Source of the DNA: Lapillicoccus jejuensis
GTDB taxonomy: Bacteria > Actinomycetota > Actinomycetes > Actinomycetales > Dermatophilaceae
Direction of reading: 5' to 3'
NCBI RefSeq assembly: GCF_006715055.1
Contig: NZ_VFMN01000001.1
Location: forward strand, 186,001 to 250,000
DNA: 64,000 bases
Under the pieces are notes generated by a model. It made no database searches, was not told where the DNA came from, and saw only the letters and a list, made by a program, of their open reading frames with translations. Position numbers and translations under genes: made by a program. Position 1 is the stretch's first letter. Every line of letters starts with the position of its first letter. Below are positions 8,733 to 17,062 of this stretch, piece after piece.

Positions 8733-10430
8733 TCAGCGGGGGTCGGGCAGCGCCGAGTCCAGCCGCGTGCGCACCCGGGCGTGCCGGGCCAGGACCGCCC
8801 GCACCGGGTCGACGACCTGCTCGACGGCGACCTCGCCCACCGCCTCGTCGAGGCGCCGAGCGACCAGCCGGCGTCGTCGTACGGCGCCCCGCCCGGCCAG
8901 CACCCGCCCGAGCGCGGCGAGCCCCAGCCCACCGACGACGCCGACGACGAGCAGCACGAGCCACAGCGGCAGCGGCCCCAGGTCGACGCCCGGGAGGGTG
9001 GGGAGCCGGAACCACGCGACGACGAACACGGCCAGCGCCCACAGCAGCCCGAGCACGGCGGCAGCGCCGAGCCCCCACTGCAGCGCGCCGAGCACCCGCC
9101 ACGAGAGGGGGTCGGGCACCCGCAGCGAGGTCCCCGTCACCGCCCGGTCGAGGCGCTCCTCCAGCCGGGTGCGGTCCGGTGACGCGGTGTCCTGCACCGC
9201 CTGCGCCCACCGCAGCGGCAGCCCCTGCGAGGCCCGGTCGGTGAGGTCCGTCGTCGCCAGCCGCACGGCCGAGCGCGCGCCCGCGGACGGGGCGGGCAGC
9301 GACGAGCGGCCGAGCAGGGCGCGGACGTCGCCGCGCACGTCCTCCCCGCGCAGCCCGGCGACCCCGGGGATCGCGCCGACACCGAGGCGCAGCCGGGTCA
9401 GGGGGTCCGCGGACAGGTGGCGCCGCCACCGGGTGAACAGCCAGCCGGTGCGGGCGAGCGAGGCCCGCCGGTGGTCGGCCTCGACGGCGTCGAGCACGAC
9501 CGGCACCCCGGCGGCCCGTCCGAGGGCGGTGACGAGGCCGCCGTAGGACGCCTCCCCCTCCAGGGCGGGCTCGGTGTCACCGACCCCACGGCGCAGCGCC
9601 CGGGCGGCGCCGCCGAGGTCGGTGGCGAGGCGGTGGTGGACGACGGCGCGGCCGGCGACGGTGTTGGCCAGCCGCTGACGCAGCTCGTCGACGCCCGCGC
9701 CGGTCACCGCCGACGTCGTGAGGACCGCGGTCGGCTCGACCGCGTCGTCGGTGAGGAGCCGGCGCAGGTCGTCGCGGCAGGCCCGCACGTCGTCGGTGCC
9801 GCCGAGCCGGTCGGCCTGGTTGAGCACGACGAGCATCGAGGCCTCGTGGTCGGCGAGCCGGCGCACGTAGTCGTCGTGCAGCACCGCGTCGGCGTACTTC
9901 TGCGGGTCGGTGACCCAGACGAAGACGTCGCACCGCTCGAGCAGGCGGTCGGTCTCGAGCCGGTGCGCGGTCTCGCGCGAGTCGAGGTCGGGCAGGTCGA
10001 CGAGCAGCAGCCCGTCGAGCGAACCGACCACGCCGCCGAGCCGGTCGGTCGGGTCGACGCCGTGCCGCCGCTCGATGCCCAGCCAGTCGAGCAGCTCCGC
10101 GGCGGGGGCGTCGCCCCACACGGCCGCCGCGGGGGTCGACGTCGTCGGTCGGCGCACCCCGACCGGCGAGACGTCGTGGCCGACGAGCGCGTTGAAGAGC
10201 GACGACTTGCCGCTGCCGGTCGCCCCGGCCAGGACGGCGACGACGTGTCCGTCTCCGAGCCGGACCCGGTCGCGGACCTTCTCGACGACCTCCTGCGCGG
10301 CGCCGGCGTCCTCGGGCGGCAGCTGGGCCCCGCCGTCGACGACGGCCGCGGCGAGGTCACCGGCGCGGGCGAGCAGCACGCCGGGGTCGGGGGCCGGCGC
10401 CGTGCGCGAGCCCATGAGCAGCGGACTCAC
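8733..10430 (-). CDS. membrane-associated dynamin-like GTPase, second gene of pair
   Basis: A 565-residue P-loop GTPase. G1 is GATGSGKSS near residue 65, a G3-like segment is VDLPDLDS and G4 is NQAD. Two long hydrophobic helices near residues 450-520 (around AAAVLGLLWALAVFVVAWF and LWLVLLVVGVVGGLGLAALG) predict membrane anchoring, with a basic tail after them. The GTG start at 10430 overlaps the upstream stop (GTGA), indicating translational coupling, so the two GTPases probably form a hetero-complex. Actinobacterial dynamin pairs of this kind (DynA/DynB of streptomycetes) support cell division; orthology is inferred, not shown. Confidence 0.75.
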   Translation of the reverse strand: MSPLLMGSRTAPAPDPGVLLARAGDLAAAVVDGGAQLPPEDAGAAQEVVEKVRDRVRLGDGHVVAVLAGATGSGKSSLFNALVGHDVSPVGVRRPTTSTPAAAVWGDAPAAELLDWLGIERRHGVDPTDRLGGVVGSLDGLLLVDLPDLDSRETAHRLETDRLLERCDVFVWVTDPQKYADAVLHDDYVRRLADHEASMLVVLNQADRLGGTDDVRACRDDLRRLLTDDAVEPTAVLTTSAVTGAGVDELRQRLANTVAGRAVVHHRLATDLGGAARALRRGVGDTEPALEGEASYGGLVTALGRAAGVPVVLDAVEADHRRASLARTGWLFTRWRRHLSADPLTRLRLGVGAIPGVAGLRGEDVRGDVRALLGRSSLPAPSAGARSAVRLATTDLTDRASQGLPLRWAQAVQDTASPDRTRLEERLDRAVTGTSLRVPDPLSWRVLGALQWGLGAAAVLGLLWALAVFVVAWFRLPTLPGVDLGPLPLWLVLLVVGVVGGLGLAALGRVLAGRGAVRRRRLVARRLDEAVGEVAVEQVVDPVRAVLARHARVRTRLDSALPDPR

Positions 10431-12139
10431 CGCACCTCCCGCACCGCGTCCACGGCGGCGGTCAGCGCCGCGTCCTGGCCGGCGGGGACGGCGAGCGCCG
10501 CCACGGCGGCGTCGTACCGGCTCTGCTCCTGCGCGTAGAGCGTCTCGACCCGCGCGACGAGGGCGCGACGGGCGCGCTCGGCGAGGGTGCGCACGGCCTG
10601 GTCGCCGAAGATCGCCTCGAGCAGCCGCTGCCCGAGCACCGCCGTCCCGCCAGCGATGCCGACCTCGGCGGTGGTCAGGCCGCCGGTGGTGGCGAGGGTG
10701 ACGAGGATGAGCACCGTCCCGAGCGCGTTGACGCCGTACGCCGCCACCCGGGCGCGGGTGCGCCGGTCCTGGCCCTCGGTGCGCACGAGGTCGAGGACGT
10801 CGCCCTGCCAGTCGTGCACGAGCGACTCGACCCGCCGGGCGAGGTCGTCCGACGGCCGCGACAGAGCGGGGTCGGCCTCGAGGACGTCGGTCCCGCCGGG
10901 CAGCGCCCGCCAGCGCGCGGTCGTGCTCGACACCGCCCCCTGGGCCTCGGCCCGCACGAGCGTGGCGACCCCGCCCTGGAGGGCGTCGCCGAGCCCGTCG
11001 GCGCGGTCGGCGCGGCCCTTGAGGGCGCCGACGAGCCGGTCGCGCACGCGCGAGACCGTCGACTCGACCTGCTTGAAGAACTCGCCCGTGCCGACGAACT
11101 CCTGCCACCGGGCCAGCACCTCGCCGCGCAGCAGCCGCCCGTCGCCCATCCCGTCGGAGACGGACCGGGCGGCGGCCGCGAAGGCGGTGGCGGTGACGTC
11201 GTGCAGCTCGGCGGCCGCGGCGTCCTGCTCTCGCGCGGCGGCCGCCAGCGAGGTGACCCGGGCGTCGAGCGAGGCCAGCGCCCCCTGGAGGGTCTGCCGG
11301 ACGACCTCGTGCCGCGCGTGCTGGTCGTGGGCGAGCGCGACGAGCCAGGAGCGCAGCGGGCCGACCTGCTCCTCGGGCAGCGCCCCATCGTCGCCCAGGC
11401 CCTCGACGACGGTGAAGACGGGGGTGCGCTGCAGGCCCTGCTCGGCGAGCATCGCGCCCAGGTGGTCGCGGATCTCGTCGACCGCCTCGGCGGGGACGCG
11501 GTCGAGGACGACCGCCACGGCCGTCCCGCGCTCGCGGGCCTGGTGCAGCAGGTCCCACGGCACGGCGTCGGCGTACCGGGCCGCGGTGGTGACGAAGAGC
11601 CACAGGTCGGCGGCGGCCAGCAGCTGGCGCGACAGCGCCCGGTTGGCCGCCACGACGGAGTCGATGTCGGGCGCGTCGACGAGGGCGAGGCCGGCCGGCA
11701 GGGTCGGCGCCGCGACGAGCCGCAGCGAGTCGGTGCCCTCGACGGCGTCGGCGCCGCTCACCCGGTGCAGCGCGGGCAGCACCCGGTCGTCGGCGAACCA
11801 GGCCCGGTCGTCCGGGGCGTGGACGAGGACGGGTGAGCGGGTGGTGGGGCGTAGGACGCCGGGCGTGGTGACCCGCTCCCCCACGACCGAGTTGACGAGG
11901 GTCGACTTCCCCGCCCCCGTCGAGCCGCCGACGACGGCCAGCAGCGGCGCGTCGAGCGAGGTCAGTCTCGGCAGGACGTAGTCGTCGAGCTGGTGCACCA
12001 GCTCGTCGCGGGTGCGGGTGGCCGCGGCGGCCGAGGCGGTGGGGACCGGGAACGCGGACGCCGCGACGGTCCCCCGCAGGGCGCGGACGGCGGCCAGCAG
12101 CGCCTCGGCCTCCCGTGTCGCCGTCGCCGTCCCCGTCAT
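10427..12139 (-). CDS. dynamin-like GTPase, first gene of pair
   Basis: A 570-residue P-loop GTPase: G1 is GGSTGAGKST at about residue 72-81, a conserved threonine-rich switch (LRPTTRSP) follows, and G3 is DAPDID; a clear NKxD is not seen (LDRVPAE occupies its place). A long helical middle resembles dynamin stalk regions, and a hydrophobic stretch around residues 490-530 suggests membrane association. It is the first gene of a two-gene operon and ends in a GTGA overlap with the second GTPase. Expected role is nucleotide-driven membrane remodelling; the precise partner and site are unknown. Confidence 0.75.
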   Translation of the reverse strand: MTGTATATREAEALLAAVRALRGTVAASAFPVPTASAAAATRTRDELVHQLDDYVLPRLTSLDAPLLAVVGGSTGAGKSTLVNSVVGERVTTPGVLRPTTRSPVLVHAPDDRAWFADDRVLPALHRVSGADAVEGTDSLRLVAAPTLPAGLALVDAPDIDSVVAANRALSRQLLAAADLWLFVTTAARYADAVPWDLLHQARERGTAVAVVLDRVPAEAVDEIRDHLGAMLAEQGLQRTPVFTVVEGLGDDGALPEEQVGPLRSWLVALAHDQHARHEVVRQTLQGALASLDARVTSLAAAAREQDAAAAELHDVTATAFAAAARSVSDGMGDGRLLRGEVLARWQEFVGTGEFFKQVESTVSRVRDRLVGALKGRADRADGLGDALQGGVATLVRAEAQGAVSSTTARWRALPGGTDVLEADPALSRPSDDLARRVESLVHDWQGDVLDLVRTEGQDRRTRARVAAYGVNALGTVLILVTLATTGGLTTAEVGIAGGTAVLGQRLLEAIFGDQAVRTLAERARRALVARVETLYAQEQSRYDAAVAALAVPAGQDAALTAAVDAVREVR

Positions 12140-12273
12140 GCCCCGAATCCTCCCAACAGCCGCGCTTCCCCATCAACCGACGCACCGTCGGGGCGGCTCT
12201 GGTCGCCCGATCCTCGCATGTCGGGCCCTCTGCCCCGTTGTCCGCCGCGCCACCCGGGTGGGACGATCCGGGC

Positions 12274-12651
12274 ATGCCCGGCCCGGCCGACGTCGACGCG
12301 TACGTCGCCGCGCTGCCCGAGCCGCGCCGGACGGTCGCCGAGCAGGTGCGTCGCACGGTCCTCGACGCGGTCCCCGGCGGCGTCGAGACGATCGCCTACG
12401 CGATGCCGGCCGTCGCGGTCGACGGCCGGGTTCCCGTGCACTGGGGCGCGTGGGCGAAGCACCTCTCGCTCTACCCCGTCCCCGAGGCGCTCGCCGAGGA
12501 GACGGCGCCGTACCGCGCCCGCAAGGGCACCCTCCGCTTCCCGTACGACGACCTGCCGCTGGACCTCGTCGCCCGGGTCGCCGCCGCCCTCGCCGCGGAG
12601 CGCACCGGCGCAGACGTCGGCAGCGGGCACGCGGACCCGCCGGGCGCCTAG
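12274..12651 (+). CDS. DUF1801 (YdhG-like) domain protein
   Basis: A 125-residue protein with the DUF1801 pattern: an N-terminal helix (VDAYVAALPEPRRTVAEQVR), then METIAYAMPA-like and WGAWAKHLSLYPVPEA (compare frataxin-like GFKKHIGLYP motif), and KGTLRFPYDDLPLDLV at the end. Members have a frataxin-like fold and have been linked to intracellular iron handling, but the biochemical role is uncertain. Leaderless start: GACGAT (12262-12267) ends 6 nt before ATG. Its stop codon TAG is also the first triplet of the -10 box (TAGACT, 12649-12654) of the following tRNA. Confidence 0.75.
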   Translation: MPGPADVDAYVAALPEPRRTVAEQVRRTVLDAVPGGVETIAYAMPAVAVDGRVPVHWGAWAKHLSLYPVPEALAEETAPYRARKGTLRFPYDDLPLDLVARVAAALAAERTGADVGSGHADPPGA

Positions 12652-12679
12652 ACTGCGCGGTCGGCGCGACGCGCCACCA

Positions 12680-12752
12680 GCCCTCGTAGCACAACGGATA
12701 GTGCAGCGGCCTTCTAATCCGCAGGTTGCAGGTTCGAGTCCTGCCGGGGGCG
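12680..12752 (+). tRNA. tRNA-Arg (TCT anticodon)
   Basis: Full cloverleaf: acceptor GCCCTCG pairs with CGGGGGC, T-arm GCAGG-TTCGAGT-CCTGC, anticodon loop CTTCTAA giving TCT (reads AGA/AGG, rare codons in such a GC-rich genome). 3' CCA is not encoded (GCC follows). Promoter -10 TAGACT at 12649-12654. Confidence 0.95.
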
Positions 12753-12769
12753 CCGTACCCGGGTCCGGG

Positions 12770-13930
12770 TCAGCGCCGGGCGAAGGCCGCCGTCCCCGTG
12801 AAGGCGGCCCGGTGCGCGACGAGCGAGTCGAGCAGCTCGCGCTCGCGGGTCTGCGCCTGCGGCTCGGCGACGCCGCGGACGATCCGCGAGCGCAGCAGGG
12901 CCAAGTCTGAGGCGGCGTCCTGGAAGGCCTTCATCGACGCCAGCGCCGGCGCTCCGCCCGTGGCGCGCGCCCAGGTCCGGGCGTTGCGCCGGGCGGGCAG
13001 GGACCCGAGCATGGCGACCTCCTGGTGGCCGAGCCAGCCGGCGTCGGCGTACTGGGACAGGTAGAGCCGGATCTGGCGGCCCTCGCGGGTGCGCGCCCAG
13101 ACCAGCGTGGCGACGTACCCGAGGAAGATCGGCACCTGGACCAGGACGTAGAGACCGAGCAGGTTGCCGGTCGAGGCGCTGAGGTTCCACAGCGCGTGCA
13201 GACCCACCGCGGCGAGGTACCCGGCCAGCCCGGCGAGCACCTTCGTCCCGCGGGTGCGCACGAGCGAGACGGCGACGCCGAGCCCGATCCCGGTCATCGA
13301 CGTGAACAGCGGGTGCGCGAACGGCCCCATGACGCAGCGCAGGAGGAACAGCGCGGTCAGGCCCTGGGTGCCGTACTCGGCGTACATCCGCCCCAGGTAG
13401 AGGATGTTCTCGGTGAAGGCGAACCCCGCGCCGACCATCCCCGCGTAGACGATCCCGTCGACGATGCCGTCGAACTGGCGCCGCCGCACCAGGACGATGA
13501 GCAGGATGCCGAGGCCCTTGAGGCCCTCCTCGACGATCGGCGCGCTCACCGTCGCGCCGAGCAGGTCGGCCTGCTCCTGCCCCTCCCCCAGCAGGACGAG
13601 GGCGATGGAGAAGAACGTGTTGAGGAAGAGCGCACCGACCGTCGCGCACAGCGCCCCCCAGAGGAAGGCGAAGGCGAGGTAGCGGTTGGGCTCGGCCTCG
13701 TAGCGGTCGATCCACAGGTAGGTCGGGATGACGACGAGCAGCGGGATGGCCGCGAACAGGGCGGCGAGCACCGTCGTCTGCAGCCCGAACCCGGTGCTGA
13801 ACACGCGGCCCAGCACGGCCCAGCAGAGCAGGAAGAGGGCGACGACGACGCCGTACAGCAGCACGCGACGCACCGTCGGACGGGAGGTGACGTTGCCGGC
13901 GGTGCTCCACCGCGGGTCCCCTGTCGACAT
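12770..13930 (-). CDS. PrsW-family intramembrane metalloprotease
   Basis: A 386-residue polytopic membrane protein with about eight hydrophobic helices. PrsW/CAAX-protease-like motifs are clear: APIVEEGLKG (the EE pair), GAGFAFTENILY (FxxxEN) and a later helix with GLHALWN (His). PrsW proteases cleave anti-sigma factors within the membrane to activate ECF sigma factors; no anti-sigma gene is adjacent, so the substrate is unknown. A cytosolic C-terminal segment of about 80 residues follows the last helix. The start at 13930 has TAGGCT 8 nt upstream. It converges on tRNA-Arg with 17 bp between. Confidence 0.85.
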   Translation of the reverse strand: MSTGDPRWSTAGNVTSRPTVRRVLLYGVVVALFLLCWAVLGRVFSTGFGLQTTVLAALFAAIPLLVVIPTYLWIDRYEAEPNRYLAFAFLWGALCATVGALFLNTFFSIALVLLGEGQEQADLLGATVSAPIVEEGLKGLGILLIVLVRRRQFDGIVDGIVYAGMVGAGFAFTENILYLGRMYAEYGTQGLTALFLLRCVMGPFAHPLFTSMTGIGLGVAVSLVRTRGTKVLAGLAGYLAAVGLHALWNLSASTGNLLGLYVLVQVPIFLGYVATLVWARTREGRQIRLYLSQYADAGWLGHQEVAMLGSLPARRNARTWARATGGAPALASMKAFQDAASDLALLRSRIVRGVAEPQAQTRERELLDSLVAHRAAFTGTAAFARR

Positions 13931-14018
13931 GCCCACGGAGCCTAGTGGGACCCCGTACGGCGCGTCCGGCACCGCGGGGCTGCCGGACGCCACCCCCGCC
14001 GCGCCCTACTGTGTCCCC

Positions 14019-14651
14019 GTGAGCCAGTCCACCGACCGCGCCGGCACCGACCGCATCGTCTGGGTCGACTGCGAGATGACCGGCCTGTCCCTCGAGCGCG
14101 ACGCGCTCGTCGAGGTCGCCGTCCTCGTGACCGACTTCGAGCTGAACCAGCTGGGCGACGGCGTCGACGTCGTCGTCAAGCCGCCCGCGGCGGCGCTGGA
14201 GCAGATGGACGACTTCGTCCGCACGATGCACACCACCTCGGGGCTGCTCACCGAGCTCGACAAGGGCGTCACCCTCGCCGAGGCCGAGGACCAGGTGATG
14301 GAGTACGTCGCCCAGTGGGCGCCGGAGGCGCGCAAGGCGCCGCTCGGCGGCAACACCGTCGCCACCGACCGCGGGTTCCTCGCGCGCGACATGCCGCGGC
14401 TCGAGGGGCACCTGCACTACCGGATCATCGACGTCTCGTCGGTCAAGGAACTGGCCCGGCGCTGGTACCCCCGGGCCTACTTCAACGCGCCGAAGAAGCA
14501 CGGCGGGCACCGTGCGCTCGCCGACATCCGCGAGTCGATCGCCGAGCTGCGCTACTACCGCGCCGCCGTCTTCGTCCCCCAGCCGGGACCGGACTCGGCG
14601 ACCGCGCGCGCGCTCGCCGCGCAGCACGCGGTCGGTCCGGCCGAGTCCTGA
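14019..14651 (+). CDS. orn: oligoribonuclease
   Basis: A 210-residue DEDDh 3'-5' exoribonuclease that degrades dinucleotides (nanoRNA and pGpG from c-di-GMP breakdown). Visible motifs: VWVDCEMTGLSLERD (first D-E), an internal conserved helix ending TVATDRGFLARDMP, and KKHGGHRALADIRESI with the catalytic His and last Asp. Length is slightly above the E. coli protein because of a C-terminal tail. Leaderless GTG at 14019: TACTGT (14007-14012) ends 6 nt before. Its pGpG-degrading role may connect with the EAL phosphodiesterase at 23.7-24.9 kb. Confidence 0.95.
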   Translation: MSQSTDRAGTDRIVWVDCEMTGLSLERDALVEVAVLVTDFELNQLGDGVDVVVKPPAAALEQMDDFVRTMHTTSGLLTELDKGVTLAEAEDQVMEYVAQWAPEARKAPLGGNTVATDRGFLARDMPRLEGHLHYRIIDVSSVKELARRWYPRAYFNAPKKHGGHRALADIRESIAELRYYRAAVFVPQPGPDSATARALAAQHAVGPAES

Positions 14652-14655
14652 CCTC

Positions 14656-14675
14656 GGGGTCCTGACGCGGACCCC
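14656..14675 (+). terminator. terminator hairpin after orn
   Basis: GGGGTCC-TGACGC-GGACCCC (7-bp arms) starting 4 nt after the orn stop, followed by a short pyrimidine stretch CTTTCTC. Confidence 0.55.
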
Positions 14676-14681
14676 TGACGC

Positions 14682-14703
14682 TTTCTCAGAGGTTTCTGGG
14701 AGG
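14682..14703 (+). promoter_or_regulatory. tandem 11-bp direct repeat upstream of the redox operon
   Basis: TTTCTCAGAGG directly followed by TTTCTGGGAGG (9 of 11 identical), exactly one helical turn apart. Head-to-tail sites at 11-bp spacing are typical for OmpR/PhoB-family response regulators such as actinobacterial MprA or CseB. It is 108 bp upstream of the first gene of the ferric-reductase-like/ApbE operon and is a candidate control site. Confidence 0.45.
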
Positions 14704-14810
14704 TCATCCCCCGGGCAGGGGGCCTTCAAAGGAATCGCCAAGACAGCGCGCCCAGCATCGTTCCTGAAGCCGCTCGCACCGCGCGAGCGCCGCCCCCTCA
14801 GGAGCCCGCC

Positions 14811-15125
14811 ATGCCCGCCACCCCCCGCGCCCTGCGCAGCACCCGCCGCTGGACCGCCGGCGTGCTGCTGTCCGCCACCCTCGTCGCCGGCGGTGTCGGC
14901 CTGCACCTCGCCTCGGACGCGAGCGCCTCGACGGTCGCCTCGTCGGGGACGACCTCCTCGAGCACCACGTCCGGGACGACCGGCGGCACGACGTCCTCCT
15001 CGTCCGACCAGTCCTCGAGCTCGTCGAGCTCGAACGGCTCGACTGGCTCCTCGGGGTTCGGCAGCACCGGGTCGCTGGGCTCGTCGTCCTCCTCGTCGGG
15101 CCAGTCGCAGACCAGCGGCTCCTGA
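14811..15125 (+). CDS. secreted Ser/Thr/Gly-rich small protein, first gene of redox operon
   Basis: A 104-residue protein: basic N-terminus, hydrophobic core WTAGVLLSATLVAGGVGLHLA, signal-peptidase-like site near ASA at residue 39-41, then a low-complexity tail of Ser, Thr and Gly. RBS AGGAG lies 6 nt before the ATG. The tail holds SGTTGGTT and NGSTGSSG, which loosely recall the ApbE flavinylation motif D-G-x-(S/T)-(G/S)-A-T but lack the Asp. In comparable operons this position is taken by an FMN-binding-domain protein, so a covalent flavin carrier or a linker is conceivable but unproven. Confidence 0.6.
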   Translation: MPATPRALRSTRRWTAGVLLSATLVAGGVGLHLASDASASTVASSGTTSSSTTSGTTGGTTSSSSDQSSSSSSSNGSTGSSGFGSTGSLGSSSSSSGQSQTSGS

Positions 15126-15150
15126 GCGGGACCAGGACAGGAGCCCTCCC

Positions 15151-15714
15151 GTGAACGAGATCCTCTGGTACGCCTCGCGGGCGACCGGCGTCGCGAGCAT
15201 CACGCTGCTGACCGCCGTCGTCGTGCTGGGCATGCTCACCGCCTCCCGGCGCCCGCCGCGCGGGGTGCGCTCGGCCGTCGTCATCGGCCTGCACCGCTCC
15301 CTGGCCCTCGGCGCGAGCCTCTTCCTCCTCGTGCACATCGCGACCGCGATCGCCGAGACCTACGTCAACATCGACCTGGTCTCCGCGCTGGTGCCGTTCA
15401 CGTCCGGCTACGAGACGGCGTGGGTCGGGCTGGGCACGCTCGCCTTCGACATCGTCCTCGCGCTCGTCGCCACCTCGCTGCTGCGCCACCGCCTGCCGGA
15501 GCGCGCGTGGCGCACGGTGCACTGGGCGGCGTACGCCTTCTGGCCGATGGCGCTGATCCACGGGCTCGCGCTCGGGACGTCCTCGGAGCCGCTGCTGCGC
15601 GGCACGACCATCGCCTGCGCCGTCGTCGGCGCCGCGGCGCTGGTCTGGCGGGTCGGCGCGACCGACCCCGACCGCGAGCGCCGGTCCGCCGTCCTCGCGC
15701 AGGAGTGGTCGTGA
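15151..15714 (+). CDS. ferric-reductase-like transmembrane cytochrome b
   Basis: A 187-residue membrane protein with about five helices of the ferric reductase-like transmembrane domain. Four histidines lie in helices at paired depths: GLHRSLAL and LFLLVHIATA, then RTVHWAAY and MALIHGLAL, consistent with two b-type hemes stacked across the membrane. It would pass electrons from the cytosolic NuoF-like/ferredoxin proteins outward. GTG 15151 follows a GGAG-type site. It ends in a GTGA overlap with the next gene, so the stoichiometry is probably coupled. Confidence 0.8.
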   Translation: MNEILWYASRATGVASITLLTAVVVLGMLTASRRPPRGVRSAVVIGLHRSLALGASLFLLVHIATAIAETYVNIDLVSALVPFTSGYETAWVGLGTLAFDIVLALVATSLLRHRLPERAWRTVHWAAYAFWPMALIHGLALGTSSEPLLRGTTIACAVVGAAALVWRVGATDPDRERRSAVLAQEWS

Positions 15715-16853
15715 CCGCCACCGCGGGCCTCGCCCGCGCCACCGGCCGCCACGACCGCGCCGCCCTGGCCGACCTGCTCGAGGCCGCCGGGCTGACCGGC
15801 CGCGGCGGCGCGTCGTTCAGCACCGCGACCAAGCTGCGCTCCGCGCTGGACTCCGGCGCCGACATGGTCGTCAACTGCTGCGACGGCGAGCTCGGCGCCG
15901 GCAAGGACGCGTGGCTCGTCGCCGAACGGCTCGACGAGGTGCGCCGCGGCGCCGCTCTGGTCACCGGCGGGCGTCCCGCCCGCTGGGCCGCGCACCGCGA
16001 CTCGCGCACCGCCGCCCGGCTGCACGCGGCCGGCCTCGACGTCCTCGAGGTGCCGCACCGCTACGTCTCCTCCGAGGAGAGCTCGCTCGTCGCGCTCGCG
16101 CACGGCGGCCTGGCCCGGCCGGTGACCAAGCACCAGCCGGTCTCCTTCGGTGGCCGCGACAGCGAGGGACGCCGGCTGCGGCCCACCCTCGTCCTCAACG
16201 CCGAGACGCTGTGGCTCGTCGCGGGGGTCGCCGAGCGCGGTGCTGCATGGTTCCGCTCCGTCGGGACGGTCGCCGAGCCGGGCCCGCGCCTGGTCGCCGT
16301 CGGTGGTGACGTCGCCTCCCCCGGTGTCCTCGAGACCTCCGCCGGCATCGGCGTCCGCGACCTCGTCGAGGCGGCGGGCGGTCCGACCGGTCGCGTCGTG
16401 GGAATCAACGTCGGTGGCCTCAGCGGGGGGTGGCTGAGCGCGGAGGAGGCCCGGGGAGCCGTGTGGTCCCGGCAGGGCCTGGCGCCGTACGGGATCGGTC
16501 CCGGCCCCGGTGTCGTCCACGTCCTCGCCGACGGCGGGTGCCCCGTGCGGCACGTCGCCGCCACCGTGCGCTGGGCGGCCGGCGAGTCCGCCGGCCAGTG
16601 CGGGCCGTGCATGTTCGGCCTGCCCGCGGTCGCCGACGACCTGGACGACCTCGCCGCCGGCTGGCTCGACGCGGCGGGGTTGCGCCGGCTGCGCGGGCGG
16701 CTCGGCCTGCTGCCGGGCCGCGGCGCCTGCCGCTTCCCCGACGGCGTCGCCGGCTACGCCGCGAGCGCGCTGCGCGTCTTCGCCACCGAGGTCGACGCCC
16801 ACCGTCAGGGCTCCTGCCGGTACGGCGCCCCAGCGACCGGAGCCCGGTCGTGA
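15711..16853 (+). CDS. NuoF-like NADH:acceptor oxidoreductase subunit (51-kDa fold)
   Basis: A 380-residue relative of complex I NuoF. The FMN loop GRGGASFSTATKL, the nucleotide-binding acidic SSEESSLVAL, an SLBB-like middle region and the C-terminal helical Fe-S domain (ESAGQCGPCMFGLPAV ... GRGACRFPDG) are present. Where NuoF has C-x2-C-x2-C, this protein has A-x2-C-x2-C, so only three of four cluster cysteines remain. It lacks the NuoE and NuoG partners and sits in a four-gene overlap chain with a membrane cytochrome, a ferredoxin and ApbE, arguing for a stand-alone flavin/iron-sulfur electron input device rather than respiratory complex I. The electron donor is unknown. Confidence 0.8.
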   Translation: MTATAGLARATGRHDRAALADLLEAAGLTGRGGASFSTATKLRSALDSGADMVVNCCDGELGAGKDAWLVAERLDEVRRGAALVTGGRPARWAAHRDSRTAARLHAAGLDVLEVPHRYVSSEESSLVALAHGGLARPVTKHQPVSFGGRDSEGRRLRPTLVLNAETLWLVAGVAERGAAWFRSVGTVAEPGPRLVAVGGDVASPGVLETSAGIGVRDLVEAAGGPTGRVVGINVGGLSGGWLSAEEARGAVWSRQGLAPYGIGPGPGVVHVLADGGCPVRHVAATVRWAAGESAGQCGPCMFGLPAVADDLDDLAAGWLDAAGLRRLRGRLGLLPGRGACRFPDGVAGYAASALRVFATEVDAHRQGSCRYGAPATGARS

Positions 16854-17062
16854 GCCCCCGACCCGCCGCCCCGGCCGTCGTCGTGGACCGGGTGGCCTGC
16901 ACCGGGCACGGGGTCTGCGCCGGGATCCTCGAGGGCGCCGTGACCCTCGACGAGTGGGGCTACCCGATCGTCCACGCCGGCGTCGAGCCCGACCCGTCCC
17001 ACGTCGCCACCGCGGTGACGCTCTGCCCGGCGCGGGCGCTGCTCGCGCGGAGGTCGTCGTGA
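16850..17062 (+). CDS. ferredoxin, three-cysteine type
   Basis: A 70-residue ferredoxin with CTGHGVC (C-x5-C) and a single downstream LCPARAL. Three cysteines in this spacing normally hold a [3Fe-4S] cluster, as in actinobacterial P450-type ferredoxins. It overlaps both neighbours by GTGA, placing it as electron shuttle between the NuoF-like subunit and the rest of the operon. No P450 is present nearby, so the partner is most likely inside this operon. Confidence 0.85.
   Translation: MSPRPAAPAVVVDRVACTGHGVCAGILEGAVTLDEWGYPIVHAGVEPDPSHVATAVTLCPARALLARRSS

Noticed and set aside
15711-16853. Part of a respiratory complex I operon
   Set aside because: No other nuo genes are present, one cluster Cys is missing, and the neighbours are a ferric-reductase-like cytochrome, a ferredoxin and ApbE.
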